Positions 11,200 through 23,731 of a DNA stretch of 64,000 nt are shown one piece after another. A model generated the notes under the pieces. That model was not told the origin of the DNA. It did no database searches and saw only the letters and a program-made list of their open reading frames with translations. The position numbers and the translations under genes were made by a program. The stretch is from Grammothele lineata (lineage: Eukaryota; Basidiomycota; Agaricomycetes; Polyporales; Polyporaceae): contig NDFF03000037.1 of the NCBI GenBank assembly GCA_002150815.3, positions 1-64,000 on the forward strand, read 5' to 3'. The first letter of the stretch is position 1. Each line of letters starts with the position of its first letter.

Positions 11200-12717
11200 T
11201 CACGCAAGTGAACGGTTCGCGTTCACGTAGCCGATGCCGTAACAAGAATACAACAAATCCGAGGCCTGTGCGTCAAAAGGATCTGCAGGGACAATCTTGA
11301 AAGCAGTGCCAAAAGATTCCTTCGCATCCCGCAGGAATTGTATTCTGTAGCACCGCAATGAGCACGGGGTACCATATGCCGCAGCTGAGGCCTGAAGAAT
11401 AGGACATACGTGCGAGCGGTAGGCTGTCCCATCCGACATCGACCAACATCCTCGCTACCCAGCACCATAAACAAGAGCACCAACACTTGATGTTGTCGAT
11501 CCACACATCCGCCTCTTCGGATTTCGGATAACAGTGATCTTGAAGCAAGAAGCGCAATGTCTTCTGGAGGTACGCCGGGTTTTGATACGGCTTCCGCGCA
11601 ATGCATGGCTCCTGTTGTCGACTCCGCCAGTAGGCTCAGCGCGTACCCTGGTGACCTACAGTTCATTCAGTTGAATGTCCGATGACAACCACATTAATGC
11701 ATACTGACTTTCCGCTATCCTCCCCCTTGTAAACGTCTGAATACAAGTATATGTCGGGAATATATCGATTGAGCACAGAGCGAGCAGCCTCAATCATGCG
11801 ATTTGAAAACTGGGGATTTACTCGCACAGCATGTCTACGACACAAGTGCGTGAGCAAGTGTATTCGGGGAAACATGTGAACTACACACGAGATGCCGCGT
11901 ATGCGTTTGATTCTTCCGGGATCGACGAAATTCAGAGTTTTCGCTTGCTTCACTATGGGGCAAAGGAATTGCACTTCTCCACCACCTTGTGGAGGACTTC
12001 CGCGCTTTTTTATCTAAGGCATACCATGAGTATTACAGAGATAGCAACGGCGCGAGGTGCTGTTCCACGTACTCGCAATTCAAGCCCATCCGAGATACCA
12101 AAGAGTTGGAGATGGGGCAACGTGACAGTGCGAATCATGTCCACCTAATGAACCAAATAACACGAGGAATGAGGAGAATACCTCTCAACCAGGAGGCAGC
12201 AGGACTCACAGAAAGGTCATTCTCATCCGTGGTGATTCCTCGCAACGTTAGTTGCAGGGGTTTCTTTGCGAAGGGGGCTAACATGATGGCAGGTTCGAGG
12301 AAATAGCCCACAGAGCGCGACAAGGGACAATCATGAGCGACATTTCCACCCGCGATGACACCGGGTTTCAGCAAGATGGCAGTACCTGAAAGACCGCATG
12401 ATAAACTGAGCGTAGCAGAGTGGAACGAGCAACTCACCAGTGACCGAGATCTCAATAACCGTGCCATTGGTAATCCTTTCCAGCAGCCTGAGCAAGCTGA
12501 CCTCGTAGTCTGGTGTAAAGGTGCATTGCATGAGCTCAAGCCGACGCGAAGAAACACCAAAGATGTGCCTTCGTTGCATACCTCGTAGACCAGGGTTTTT
12601 GTCATCCGATCGAATTTTATCTATACGAACGGGTTTCCCACTAAGGATAGAAATAACGAGGCGATGCCTAAGATATTGGTGTCCGCTGAAGTGTAGCACT
12701 GTAGGCGTTTGTGCCAT
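11200..12717 (-). CDS. RCL1: RNA 3'-terminal phosphate cyclase-like protein (rRNA processing)
   Basis: Nucleolar protein of the SSU processome needed for 18S rRNA maturation. Eight exons: 12717-12582, 12509-12438, 12385-12210, 12144-12073, 12013-11889, 11834-11709, 11655-11410, 11344-11200; 365 residues, the usual Rcl1 length. Visible family blocks are LHFSGHQYLRHRLVISILSG, YEVSLLRLLERITNG, TAILLKPGVIAGG, a GITTDENDLSVDMIRT block, GEVQFLCPIVKQ, SNRMIEAARSVLNRYIPD, the SPGYALSLLAESTTGA loop and GGCVDRQHQ. The end is SCYGIGYVNANRSLA. It belongs to the non-catalytic Rcl1 branch rather than true RtcA cyclases, judged by overall similarity. The intron between exons 5 and 6 is 54 nt, in frame and stop-free, so retention would add 18 residues. 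Divergent from UBA3. Confidence 0.93.
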
Positions 12718-12952
12718 CCTGCGACGAGGGGGAAGGGAACAAAAGCCAAGTTACAGTTCGCCGGGCAAAACGCAAAGCTCGAAAGTCTCGATCAAAAAGT
12801 TGAAAGCGCCCGCGTATGCGGTCATACGGGCGCCTAGATGACCGACGCCTCAGCAAGTCAACCTTGACCTGGTCATTAGTGCTCTTCCTGTAGCACGCCC
12901 CCACCTCCGTCCGTTGGCATATAACCTACTTCTACACCACATCGTATCTACG
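12718..12952. promoter_or_regulatory. Divergent promoter region, RCL1 and UBA3
   Basis: Start codons lie 235 bp apart on opposite strands, so both promoters share this segment. No TATA box is obvious. Confidence 0.5.
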
Positions 12953-14648
12953 ATGGCTGCCGCAGCTGTACCTAACGTCCATGGTTATTCAGGCGATTGG
13001 GAAGGTCGCTACCACCATGTTGACCAGATCCTCGATAGACCTGGTCCCAGAACAGACCCATCTTTCCTGGCCGGTGCTGAGGTGCGTGTTGTCCCACATT
13101 CCACTGATCCTGTTCAAACACGTGGAATGTGTGCTGTGTAGGTGAAGGACTTTCTGAGGGATAAATGCAAGATTCTGGTGATCGGTGCTGGTGGTCTAGG
13201 CTGCGAGATCCTGGCGAATCTCGCCCTCTCTGGGTTCAAAGACATTCACGTTATAGACATGGACACCATCGACATTAGCAACCTGAATCGTCAGTTTCTC
13301 TTCCGGTACGTTTGCTGTCAATGATCTCTCTCACGGTCCTCATTCGCTGCCAGACAGAAGGATGTAGGCAACTCAAAGGCTATTGTGGCTGCAGAATTCA
13401 TTATGAACCGTGTTCCCGGTGTCCAAGTAACGCCGTATGTACACTTGCAGCGTCAGTCTCTCACAGCAAGTACTCATATCGCATTCCAGCTACTTTGGCA
13501 AAATTCAAGACAAGGACGAGGCGTACTACATGCAGTTCAACCTCATCATCTGTGGCCTTGACTCGGTAGAGGCACGACGGTGGATCAACGCGACTCTGGT
13601 CAATATGGTGGATGAGGAGAACCCAGAGAGCCTGAAGCCGCTTATTGACGGAGGGACCGAGGGTGCGTCTGCCCTCTTCACATACTCGCCTCATTCTGCT
13701 GACTGACCTACCCTAGGTTTCAAGGGTCAGGCTCGTGTGATCCTCCCTACAGTTACATCGTGCTACGAATGTTCACTCGACATGCTCAACAAACCCACTG
13801 CCTTCCCCATATGCACGATTGCAAACACGCCCCGTCTTCCTGAACATTGTATAGAATGGGCTTCAGTACTGGAGTGGCCGCGGGTACACGGGGGTAAGTC
13901 CTGCTGTCAGCCTGCATGCTTCTTCGCCTAAAATTGACTATTGTCTCCTTTGAATGATTACCTCAGATAAGAAGATGGATACCGACAACCCGGAACACAT
14001 CTCATGGCTGTACCAGGTTGCGTCAACTCGCGCCAAGGAGTTCAAGATTGAGGGTGTGACGTATTCACTGACCCAAGGAGTGGTGAAGAATATCATCCCG
14101 GCGATTGCCTCGACAAACGCTATTATTGCGGGTACTATACTTCCCATCTGACTACAAACTACGTTAAAGCTCAGTCTTCTAACAGCATCATGTTGCAACG
14201 AGGCTTTTAAGATCGCCACAAGCTCCGCCGCATACCTCAACAACTACTTCATGCTCATTGGGACAGATAGCGTGTATTCATACACTTTTGAACATGAAAA
14301 GAGGAGCGACTGCCCAGTATGTGGCGGAGAATCTCTGGACGTCATCATCAGCAAGGAATGGACTGTCGACCGTCTCATGGAGATGCTCGTGGAGCGGCAG
14401 GACATGTGAGCGTATGAATATGTCTCTTCATGATCATCATCTGATATGAGGTCATTAGTCAAATCAAGAAGCCCTCGCTATCCACGCCTGGGAAGCATAT
14501 TTACTTCCAGGCCCCGCCACCGCTGGAGCAGGCAACCCGCCCTAACTTGGAGAAGAAGGTTATTGAGCTGGTGCCAGATGGCGGGAGTATCACCGTCACC
14601 GCCCCCTCATTGCCATTCCAGCTGTCCCTACGGGTCAAATACACGTAG
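12953..14648 (+). CDS. UBA3: NEDD8-activating enzyme E1 catalytic subunit
   Basis: Activates the ubiquitin-like protein NEDD8/Rub1 with a ULA1/APP-BP1 partner for cullin modification. Eight exons: 12953-13081, 13142-13305, 13354-13434, 13490-13662, 13717-13893, 13967-14131, 14186-14405, 14459-14648; 432 residues. The adenylation domain shows [20 protein letters not shown] and the [13 protein letters not shown] motif. CYECSL and CPVCGG are the zinc ligands. The catalytic cysteine is in [19 protein letters not shown]. The C-terminal ubiquitin-fold region carries [15 protein letters not shown]. Length is normal for the family. Another ATG (MAYNLLL) lies 39 nt upstream in frame; the one chosen gives the family-like N-terminus. 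A short extra 3' exon after SLRVKYT cannot be excluded. Confidence 0.94.
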
Positions 14649-15242
14649 AGATAGACTATCGCTGTGAGTCGATGTCAGTATTGCTTTTTGTTATCGTTAT
14701 CGAAGGCGGACGGGTGTTGTACAATATAAATGAAACGGGAGGATCGGATCCAGAAGACAAGAGTGACTATGAAACATGCGTGGCAGACGAAACCGTAACT
14801 CTTGAAAGCCGTGAAGCTCCCGGTATAGATCTGGGGGGTTGCAGAGCGAGGAAAAATTATGTTATAGGTGAGTGAGTTGCTGTAGTTGTTCATGCGACCG
14901 ATAACTGATGGCAAAGGCACCCCCAATGTCGTCATATATTTAGTGGGTATCACGGCGATGGCGTAAACTGACGGTACTCAAAAAGTGAATCGTCGACAAG
15001 ATTCACTTTCGCAGTCACCATAATGAGGCCGAGGGCTCAGCGCTCAGTCCGCATCCGCAGCGGCGTGGCGTTTGGCGTGCGAGCGCGCTCGCAATGCCCT
15101 CAATGGAGCGTCCCAGTTCAGGCGTTTCTATCCCGTGATCACTATCTGCATCGAGAAGCGGACGTCAAGTGATTTATCAGCTTGTTACAGGCCTTAAATC
15201 TGGTGTGTATCGAGCATGGGTTAACCGCCGTTTCACCTGGTT

Positions 15243-15590
15243 TCACTGAGACGCGCCGTGGCTATGGTCAGCCACATCCGGCGACAAGATGGGATACGCA
15301 TGGTGTTGCGCCGCAAGTGGCGCTCTCCGACGGTTCCGGGGACATTTGGAGCTGGAGCTTGAACTTGGGTACTTGAGTGATGGTAAGCCTCCTTTGCGAG
15401 TCGCAGATAGTGTACGAAGCTTACGTCCATGAACCTCGTGAAGCACGCTTTTGTCAAAGGACGGGTGACCGGGGCCTCCTTAATGGTGGGATGCGCTGCA
15501 GCAGGCGCCGGTACATAGTCTTCGACAAGGCGAGGCTCGATATCAACAGTACTTGAGCCCGATCACCCGTCTGGCGCTTACTACGTGCTG
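15243..15590 (-). pseudogene. Possible gene fragment, unrecognised
   Basis: On the minus strand, a frame with VDIEPRLVEDYVPAPAAAH and VTRPLTKACFTRFMD runs into a good donor (GTAAGC at 15424). After a 53-nt intron ending TCAAG it continues through a serine run to ILSPDVADHSHGASQ and a stop at 15243. The composition looks coding, but I could not extend it upstream: the frame hits a TGA near 15573 and no family is recognised. It may be the 3' end of a small or decayed gene, or chance. Confidence 0.22.
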
Positions 15591-16167
15591 CTTCTCAAAG
15601 ATCTCAAACCTTGTCACGACAGGTGGTGGGCGTTGTGGCGCCTCCGGTGTCAAATCGGTCAACGTCCGATACGCGTGCAGCCGACGAGAAGACCCCCGAA
15701 TCAAGTCTACAACAGCTCCAATGATCCAGAACATGTTCGTCCCTCTACACACATTCACGCAGGTTTGGGGCAGCGGAAAGGAACTTCGGTTGCCTACCTG
15801 CGACGACATTGAGCTGTCGTGCTAGCGGCTCGGATCCCAGAAAGAAAGCCGCCGCTGGGGGTACCACTCTAGCTGCCGCCAGCCACTCGTCCGAGAACAC
15901 TGCCTTAGGCGTCAGATGCTGTCTGGCGCGAAAACACCTTACGGCGATAAACAACGCACCGGAGTGAAAGGCTGAACACCGCACCAGAGGAGATAACGCA
16001 GGTCCCTTCATCGCGCTCGGTACGGGAGCACAGGTATCAGCTTCTCCAGCTGTTGCTGTCCTCCATCTCCACAACCGCATGTTTGCCGGACCCCTTGGTG
16101 CTGACGCATTCCCTGGTAGCGAACTGTGGGCGTATATAACCTTGTCACCTTCTCTTTTACTTGCGCT

Positions 16168-16175
16168 ATAAAAGA
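16168..16175 (+). promoter_or_regulatory. TATA box of DUF6534 gene 1
   Basis: TATAAAAG lies 75-82 bp upstream of the ATG at 16250, a usual fungal distance with a short leader. A second TATATAA is found 34 bp further upstream. Confidence 0.55.
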
Positions 16176-16249
16176 CTGGGGCTTTCTTTCTCGCCCTCTC
16201 GCGTCCACGCCTCTTTTTCCTCTTCCCAGAACGCTGGCTTTGTCATTCG

Positions 16250-17841
16250 ATGGCCACAAACGTCACCATTTCGTCTATTCCACCAAACGTCGACCTGATG
16301 TACGTTCTCTAGCGACAACACTATTGCGTGAAGTCATGAAGTCTGACAAGTATGTTGTTGAACAGTGCTGGCCCACAGGTGCGCAGAGAAGTCTCTACGC
16401 GCCTATAGCCCTCCAATTTATCAATATCTTGGCAAGCTATTCGGCCATCTGTTCAATTACGGACTTTATGGGGTAGCGTCGGTACAAATTTGTAAGACAG
16501 TCCATGCCCTCTCCAGCTTTACGAGTCTGACTCAATCCACGCCCAAAGATAATTACTATCTGAACTTCGGCAGTGATCCCAAAGGCGTCAAGATCTTCAG
16601 TGAGCTTCACCTAAGCTCACGCGAAGAATGTGATAACTTACCTGTTTGCCGTCTTCAAGTCTATTCCATTTATTTGATCGAAACACTGCAGATTACTCTC
16701 GCATCCCATGATGCATGGCAGGTATTCGCGGTGGGCTGGGGTGATCCAGTCGCATTGAACAGCCCACAATGGCTTTGGTTTGATACTCCCGTCTTGAGCG
16801 GCATAGGTGGGCATCGCGTCTAGCTCATGTAGCCAACCATCTCACAGCTTGTTATCAGTGTCCTGTGCTGTCCAGTGTTTTTTTGCCTGGAGAATATACG
16901 TCCTGAGCCAGTCGCTCCTATTGGCCATTTCCATAATGATTGTATGTAACATTTTCAGGACCTTGCTGCTGCACGATCTCACCGCAGTGCCTAGCTGGCT
17001 CTCATGTCGGGAGGGGCAGCTATTGCTTCTGGTGTGAAGGTGATATCATTGTTCGCTAGATATGATATCCGTAGTAATAATTCAGTAACACAGGCCCACC
17101 TTCTCAACAACAATTCAGAGATACAAATAAAGCTGAGGCCGGCACTTGCTGTATGGCTCGGAGGCGCTACTCTATGTGATGTTATGATTGCTGTCTGTAT
17201 GACCCACTTCGTGCGTATGCGTTCAATATGCGCTCGGTATCAGAGATTGATGGTTAACTTCTTGAAGCTTTGGAAAGCGTTCCGTTCCCGAGCCGGATTT
17301 GGGGGGAGCGATGTCCTTCTCACACGTCTGATACGTCTGACAATCGAGAGCGGCACAGTCACTGCGTCCGTGCAACTTCTGGACCTCATTTTTGACAACG
17401 CTTTCCCGCGCAACAACCTCCACATGGCTCCGTGCGCCCACCGTCTCCTACCGTAACCGCTTCAACGCTGATTCGCTCGTTGAACCCAGTGCACTCGTCG
17501 TCAGCAAACTGTATCTGAACTCGCTTTTGATGATATTCAACAATCGGACACGCTTGCGCGGCCTCAAGGGTGCAGTGCACATATTTGGCGGCGGCAGTGG
17601 GCTCGACCCTGTCGACATCCCGCGACACCCACGTGTGGGCGCGAGTGGGTCCGGTAGCGCCGGCCGCATCGCATCAACGAACCAGCGCTTCGCTTTGAGT
17701 ACGTTTCCGTCTTCCAGCGACTCTGAGACGGCGCGGAACGGGGACACCAAGGACCCGGTGGAGTCGTCTGATGCAGAATCTCAGCAGGGGGAGCGGGTCA
17801 TAGAAATCAAGGTTCAGCAGTCGACTATCACCGGTGATTAG
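16250..17841 (+). CDS. DUF6534 membrane protein, copy 1
   Basis: Ten exons: 16250-16299, 16366-16378, 16437-16491, 16549-16599, 16660-16806, 16859-16941, 16995-17039, 17094-17210, 17268-17431, 17490-17841; 358 residues. The N-terminal part is a bundle of six to seven hydrophobic helices, opening IAGPQLFGHLFNYGLYG. Conserved family blocks include LASHDAWQVFAVGWG, FFAWRIYVLSQS, VWLGGATLCDVMIAV, LLTRLIRLTIESGTVTAS and KLYLNSLLMIFNNRT. A cytosolic Ser/Asp-rich tail of about 100 residues follows. DUF6534 is an expanded family of Agaricomycetes with no experimentally known function that I can name; the fold resembles a seven-helix receptor or transporter (inference). Exon 2 is a 13-nt microexon with the same length and phase in all three copies here. 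Tandem with copy 2, about 1.5 kb downstream. Confidence 0.85.
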
Positions 17842-19318
17842 CTTTTTGTTCATGAAATGCTCGCTCAGGCTGACGAGTACGTCCAACGCCTCAGAAGAGG
17901 TATAACGAGAACTAGGTACTGGAATGGTCGGAGTTTTCTTCCAGATATCTCGCTGCCGATGCGCCGCACGCCAAACCGACTCGGATGCACCTTACGCTGT
18001 CTCGGATGAGCAGTCCACGTATGAAATTATGTTGGAGGCGACAGTATACTTGCCGGCTTGACTACCTTGCAAGAGTTTAAGTTGCTCCGACGAGCAACTC
18101 GGGGGTACAATGAAGGGCAAGAGGGGCGTTGCAGAGCCTACTATGCCGTGATGGTGAGGGCCCTGATACATATAAACTCATCCTGGCGTGAAGAGGTCTG
18201 CCAGTCCTACACTAATTACGGAACGAGTCGGTCTACCCGTAGCGCTTTCTAGCAGCGCTTATTATCAGAGTTCATATCTGCGGCCATCGAAGAAGTGACA
18301 ACGCTCGGTCAAGCAGTCTTGGCGTCGCCGGTTGCCACTCTAACTTCGAGAACTTCTGCTCAACGATCTCGGCTCGCAGAAGTACCGTTCTGTTACTCGA
18401 GGAATAACAGATTACGCGGTTCCATCGGCTTCTTAAACCTGTGCACGACACAAACACTCCACGGTCGTGGGACGACACGATAAGAGACCCGGAGACCCCC
18501 CGGTACGAGTACACCATATAGTACAGCCCTCTCCAACGTACGGCTAGGCTGAGACTCAATTTTAGCCAATCTCGATTCACCAGCGTGTGCTTTTCACCGC
18601 TGCGACTGCCAGTCCTCAAACCTTGTCACACAGACAGCAGCCGCCCCACGAGTCTCTCACGATTCACTCAATTCGTACGCCCGCGCCGTGGCACTTCGTT
18701 AGGAGCAATTTGTCAGTACGTGTTTCTTGGCCCGGGGCAAGCCTTCATACCAGCACTGATAGTAGTGATCGTCGTCCACCACGTAGTTCTAGCCACCGCG
18801 GCCCCTCAGTGCTATCTCGATAACCAGACGACACCTGAGGATGGTGGAAGTTATCTGTTACATCGAAAATCAATCTTGCGGTGGCAAGGGCGGAAGCGAT
18901 TGCCTGAGGGTAAACGCAGTCAATAGCAACCTCCTCATAGTACCCTCTCGGGCGTCCGAAGGTCATCTGTTCCGCCCGAACAGTCGGAGTGTAACGTTTG
19001 GCACAGAAGACGCTTCGCCGCGCGGCAGATGTCTGTTATTTACGAGAACTTCGGTGCGTGTTTCCTCTGATGAGGTCAACACTGGAGCGCAAGAATCTAA
19101 TCAGGTTCCTCAGATGCTCCTGTGCACCGTCTCCGCGCCCCCATGTTGGCCGCACGTCGGTCTATGCTTACGCATTCTTGTGGTTTTGTAGGGTGGGTGG
19201 GTGGGATAACATCATTTTCTGTCTCGTGTTCATAAAAGGCCCCAGGGGTGCCCCTTGCCACAGCTCCTCTCGCTGCATCTCGGTCATTTCTTGACGAGTT
19301 GCTGGTGTCTCTATCCCG
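17842..19318. other. Intergenic spacer between DUF6534 copies 1 and 2
   Basis: About 1.5 kb with no frame that can be joined into a recognised protein on either strand. I looked for a degenerate third DUF6534 copy between the tandem pair, using the family blocks as markers, and saw none. Confidence 0.45.
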
Positions 19319-20925
19319 ATGGCAGCAAATTTCAAGGTTCCGGCGGACATTGCGCTCACGTGAGTTATTCTGTGAAGTCGTCAAGGACATGGTCGGATTG
19401 ATTCTTGCTCGAACAGAACAGGTCCACAGGTGTGTATGCAGACTTCCAGAGGTACTTGGTCTGCTGGCCAACATTGTGACCGTTTCTGTTAGCTGTTCGG
19501 GCATTTGTTCAATTACGGCCTCTACGGGGTGGCATCGGTACAAGTCTGTAAGTCTGGCTGTATCCTTGTTACCTCCAAGGCGACGGTTCACTGTGATCCC
19601 TCAAGACAACTACTACCTCAATTTCAGCCATGATCCCAGAGGCATCAAGATCTTCAGTGAGGTCTATCCGCGATATTTGAAGTGACCGTTCCGAACTCAT
19701 AGTGCTTTTTACAGTCTATTCTATGTACCTGCTGCAGACATTGCAGATTGCTCTTGCCTCGCATGATGCCTGGCAGGTATTCGCGGTGGGCTGGGGCAAT
19801 GCGGACGCACTGGACAGCCCTCAGTGGCTTTGGTTTGACGTTCCCGTCCTCAGCGGCATAAGTACGTGTCATGCTGCAGACGTCAATGAGCAATGTCTTA
19901 CTATATGCCGTTAGTATCTTCCACCACGGAGTGCTTTTTTGCATGGCGAATCTATGTCCTGAGCCAGTCACTCGTTTTGGCTGTTTTCATCGTCCTGGTG
20001 AGTAATGTGTCGTCCGCCTCTTCGCCGCAGTATCACATGGCACATATCCAGTTGGCCATCATGTCTGGAGCGGCGGCGATTGCCACTGGGGCACTGGTAC
20101 GGTGTCTTCTTGTTCAGTACTGTGCTGTTGGCGATAATATTTTGCGTTCTCTGCAGTCCCTACTTCTCAACGACAATTCACAAATTCAGACAAAACTAGT
20201 ACCTGTCCTCATCGTATGGCTAGGTGGTGCTTCTATATGCGATATTGTGATCGCCGTGTGTATGACATACTTCGTACGTACGGGTCCGATAGTATTTCAG
20301 TCTAAACTGACTCCCCAATCTCGATTCTCGAAAAGCTTTGGAAAGCATTCCGTTCAGGAACCGGATTCTCCGGGAGCGACGTCCTGCTCACCCGCCTCAT
20401 ACGCCTGACGATCGAGAGCGGTACCGTTACCGCGTCTGTCCAGCTCCTTGACCTTATCTTCGACAATGCCTTCCCTCACAACAACCTTCATATGGCTCCG
20501 TGCGTTCGCCGTCCTTTTCATGTCGCCTACTCAAACGCTAGCACCCTGGCACTGGCACATACAGGGCGTTCATCATCAGCAAATTATATATGATCTCACT
20601 CATGATGATTTTCAACAACCGGACCCGCATGCGCGGCCTTCAGGGGGCCGTACACATCTTCGGCGGCGGCAGCGGGTTGGGTCCTGTGGACGTGCCCTGC
20701 CAGACGCGTGTGGGTGGGAGCGCAGAGTCTAGTATCACCCGCAGCGCGTCCACGATCCAGCGCTTTGCCCTGCGCACATTTCCGTCCGCCGGAGACCCGG
20801 AGGTAGCGCGGGACAGGGATACTAAGGACCCGGTTGACAATTCATCGGATGCGGAGTCAGAATCCCAGCAGGGTGGGAGAGTCATCGAAATCAGGGTTCA
20901 AAAGTCTACTATCACGGGTGGGTGA
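19319..20925 (+). CDS. DUF6534 membrane protein, copy 2
   Basis: Ten exons: 19319-19359, 19417-19429, 19493-19547, 19606-19656, 19715-19861, 19915-19997, 20052-20096, 20157-20273, 20336-20499, 20565-20925; 358 residues, the same total as copy 1. Exons 2-9 have exactly the same lengths as in copy 1 (13, 55, 51, 147, 83, 45, 117, 164 nt), so the pair arose by tandem duplication. Blocks shared nearly word for word are LFGHLFNYGLYGVASVQ, LASHDAWQVFAVGWG, SPQWLWFD, FFAWRIYVLSQS and GAVHIFGGGSGL. The first exon (MAANFKVPADIAL) and the acidic C-terminal tail are more diverged. The protein is expected to span a membrane with its tail in the cytosol. Function unknown. Confidence 0.85.
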
Positions 20926-22252
20926 TGTTGTATCGTCGGCGTTGTCGGGTGTTCGGTACTCAACGACTACTCACCTTCGCCGCAGAGAGTGTATGATGAC
21001 TGAATGGGTTCGAAAGATCGGAGGTTCCTTTGCAGCGTTTCATATTTGATAGGGGGCGGAGAAAGAAGCGAAGGAATATTATGTATGTTGGAGTCATGAT
21101 TTCACGATCTTGAATCACCGGTCTGCGTATGCCGCGTTCAATCCTGCCTAGATTCTGTGCCGACATGCAAGGTATCAGATGAACCGATGCGCTTTCGCCA
21201 CAGCATAGCGGGCTTGGAGCGACCTATCTCTTGGTCTACTGTATAGCGTGTGCTACACGAGGGTAGGTGTTCTGAATTCAATCTGATGATCATAGAGACG
21301 GAACGAACTTCCCAGAAACCCACAAGAACCTCGCTCCCTTATCGGCGGTGATGCAGAAAGGACGATAGACCGCAGTACGAAGCGTCGGAAAACAGTCCTG
21401 GCATTTTGAACACCGAAAGTCAATGCCGGATTCGTGGTAAGTCAACGATCTACTTCGGCTGTATCTCTTGTCCAATGCGAGCATCAACTTGGGTGTCGTC
21501 AAAAGACAGCTCTCGTGTAGAATGAGTGGAGCAAACCCCACAGGAATCCCCGCAGTCGCATGTTCGTGCGTGAAGCACGATACCGCACAGCAGTCCGCTA
21601 AGTACACCGCCAGTGAGCTCGACCACCTCGATCCCCGTCAAATCTACATGGGTTGTCTCAATAGTTCCCGTACCCGGTCATATACTTTAGGGTCAGATAA
21701 CAATGAATGTTGTGGTGTAGAGTGGCTCTCGGGCACACTTTCTCAGCAATGGCCAATACTACATTAGTATGCGTATCATAAGCGCCAGAAAGAGGATATC
21801 CCGCAGTGTCACGTACTTACCATCGGAGCGATAAACACGTCTGCCTGATCAAATTCGCGTCCTTAGCACGCCAGGTAGTCACGATGCGGGTGTATGCACC
21901 ACTAGGATATTTGTTGTGCTTACGATAGACCGCCGTTCATTCACTAACGGGTACTGAACTTGTCGGCCCCGGATTACCATTGTGGGGAGTATTTGATCTG
22001 AACCGTTCATGTTCAAGGATTTAAGAATTATAAGAGCATATCGCTCCAAGAGGGATGTGTGTAACGCAGCACGGAGGTAACGGAACGAGCGAGGGGCAAG
22101 GGAGGAATCACGTTGGAGTCCGCGCTTTTCGGCCTCCACGTTAGCGAGCGCTTGACGACGCCGGCCCGTTTGTTCAGACGGGCCGGGCTACCGCCACGGA
22201 GCAGTTTGGCGCTTTCTTGTTCTTCCCCTTCAGACGGTCACGCTCAGGCAGG
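20926..22252. other. Intergenic region
   Basis: About 1.3 kb between DUF6534 copy 2 and the Phe-tRNA synthetase gene. Minus-strand frames around 21290-21640 contain several cysteines, but I find no splice partners or family, so no gene is called. Confidence 0.4.
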
Positions 22253-23731
22253 ATGATGACAGCGGGGGTCTCCCGAGTCCACTTGCCTCGCTATGTCCTT
22301 CGTACCACTCTCCGCCGCAGATGTTACTCACATGCCGCTCCAGTCAGCCTTCTGGACAAGCACTACCCCGCCGACAAAACCACGAACATAACGTCCACCA
22401 TCGTTGACAAGGTCGGCCGCAACCTCTACATGAACCCCTCTCACCCGCTAGGCATTCTGCACACCCTTATCTCCTCTCATTTTTATGACTTCAATTCCAT
22501 GACCGGGATTCCGCCTGTTGTTACGCCTGCACAAAACTTTGATGACCTGGGATTCCCGGCGGACCATCCCGGACGCGCCCCAACGGACAGCTACTACATC
22601 AACAAGGACTTTATGCTCCGCACTCATACCTCTGCGCACGAGGTCGAGACCTTCGCGCGCGGAGAGCGCAAGTGGCTTCTCTCCGCGGACGTGTACCGGC
22701 GCGATGAGATTGACGCGTCACACTACCCCGTCTTCCACCAAATGGAGGGCGCGCGTGTGTTCGCCAGTGGGTCAGCCGGCCGTGCTGAGCTCGAGAACGA
22801 CAATGCCCGCCTCGAACAGCATCTCGCGCGCTCGAACATTGTCATCGAGGACGTACCGCACATTACGCCCTCGAACCCCCACCAACCCGCACATGATCCC
22901 GTAATGGCTCACCTCGTCGCACACAACCTCAAGTTGTCGTTGAACTCGCTCATGCTCACGCTATTTGGGGATAGGGCGGGTGTAAACGAGGGCGAGCCGC
23001 TGCGTGTGAGGTGGATCGAAGCCTATTTCCCCTTCACGACGCCAAGTTATGAGGTCGAGGTGTTCTTCCGCGGCAAGTGGCTGGAGATTCTTGGTTGTGG
23101 GGTTGTGCAGCAGCAGACACTGGATCGCGCGAGTGAGTCTCCACATGTTGTTCGTGCGTCGAGCTTGCCAACCTGGTTCTTGCAGAAATACCTGACAGCA
23201 TTAGCTGGGCTTTTGGCCTTGGACTAGAACGTATTGCTATGATCCTATTCTCGATACCCGACATTCGCCTTTTTTGGTCGCAAGATTCCCGGTTCCTCTC
23301 TCAGTTCTCTGCGGGACAAATCAACGCGTTCAAGCCATACTCGAAATACCCTGCATGCTACAAGGACGTGAGCTTCTGGTTACCGGAAACTGGTCTGCAC
23401 GACAACGACTTCTGTGATCTCGTCCGTGACAATGTAGGAGACCTGGTACAGGATGTCGTTTTGGTGAGTGACTACGCAGGAACATGCAAACTCAGTTTGA
23501 CATATGCTACCTACCGCCAGATCGACTCTTTCACGCACCCTAAGACCGAACGGAGCAGCAAATGCTATCGCATTAATTACTGTTCAATGGACAGGTATGG
23601 GGATACCTCGTAGTCAAAGTATTGATACGCTGAACGAAGACCTTAGGTCGCTGTCTAATGATGAGGTCAACTCAATCCATGCGCGAGTCATCGAAGATCT
23701 CAAAGAAAAGTTTGGAGTAGAGATACGTTAA
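22253..23731 (+). CDS. MSF1: Phenylalanyl-tRNA synthetase, mitochondrial (monomeric)
   Basis: Charges mitochondrial tRNA-Phe in the matrix. Four exons: 22253-23132, 23186-23463, 23521-23594, 23647-23731; 438 residues from the first of two adjacent ATGs. The N-terminus ([19 protein letters not shown]) is Arg/Ser/Thr rich without acids, as expected of a matrix-targeting signal. Class II synthetase motifs are present: [18 protein letters not shown] region, [20 protein letters not shown] (motif 2), and [26 protein letters not shown] (motif 3, given here in parts because exons split at its start). The C-terminal anticodon-binding domain ([33 protein letters not shown]) is complete. All parts fit the FARS2/MSF1 type. 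Confidence 0.93.

Larger units (their letters stand above)
14649..16249. other. Long intergenic region upstream of the first DUF6534 gene
   Basis: No recognised gene. The minus strand at 15243-15590 carries a weak coding-like patch (separate entry). Two TATA-like sequences near the right edge (16134-16140 and 16168-16175) belong to the DUF6534 promoter. Confidence 0.45.

Noticed and set aside
17842..19318. Search for a decayed DUF6534 copy between copies 1 and 2
   Set aside because: None of the family blocks (SHDAW, FFAWRIY, WLGG) is found on either strand.
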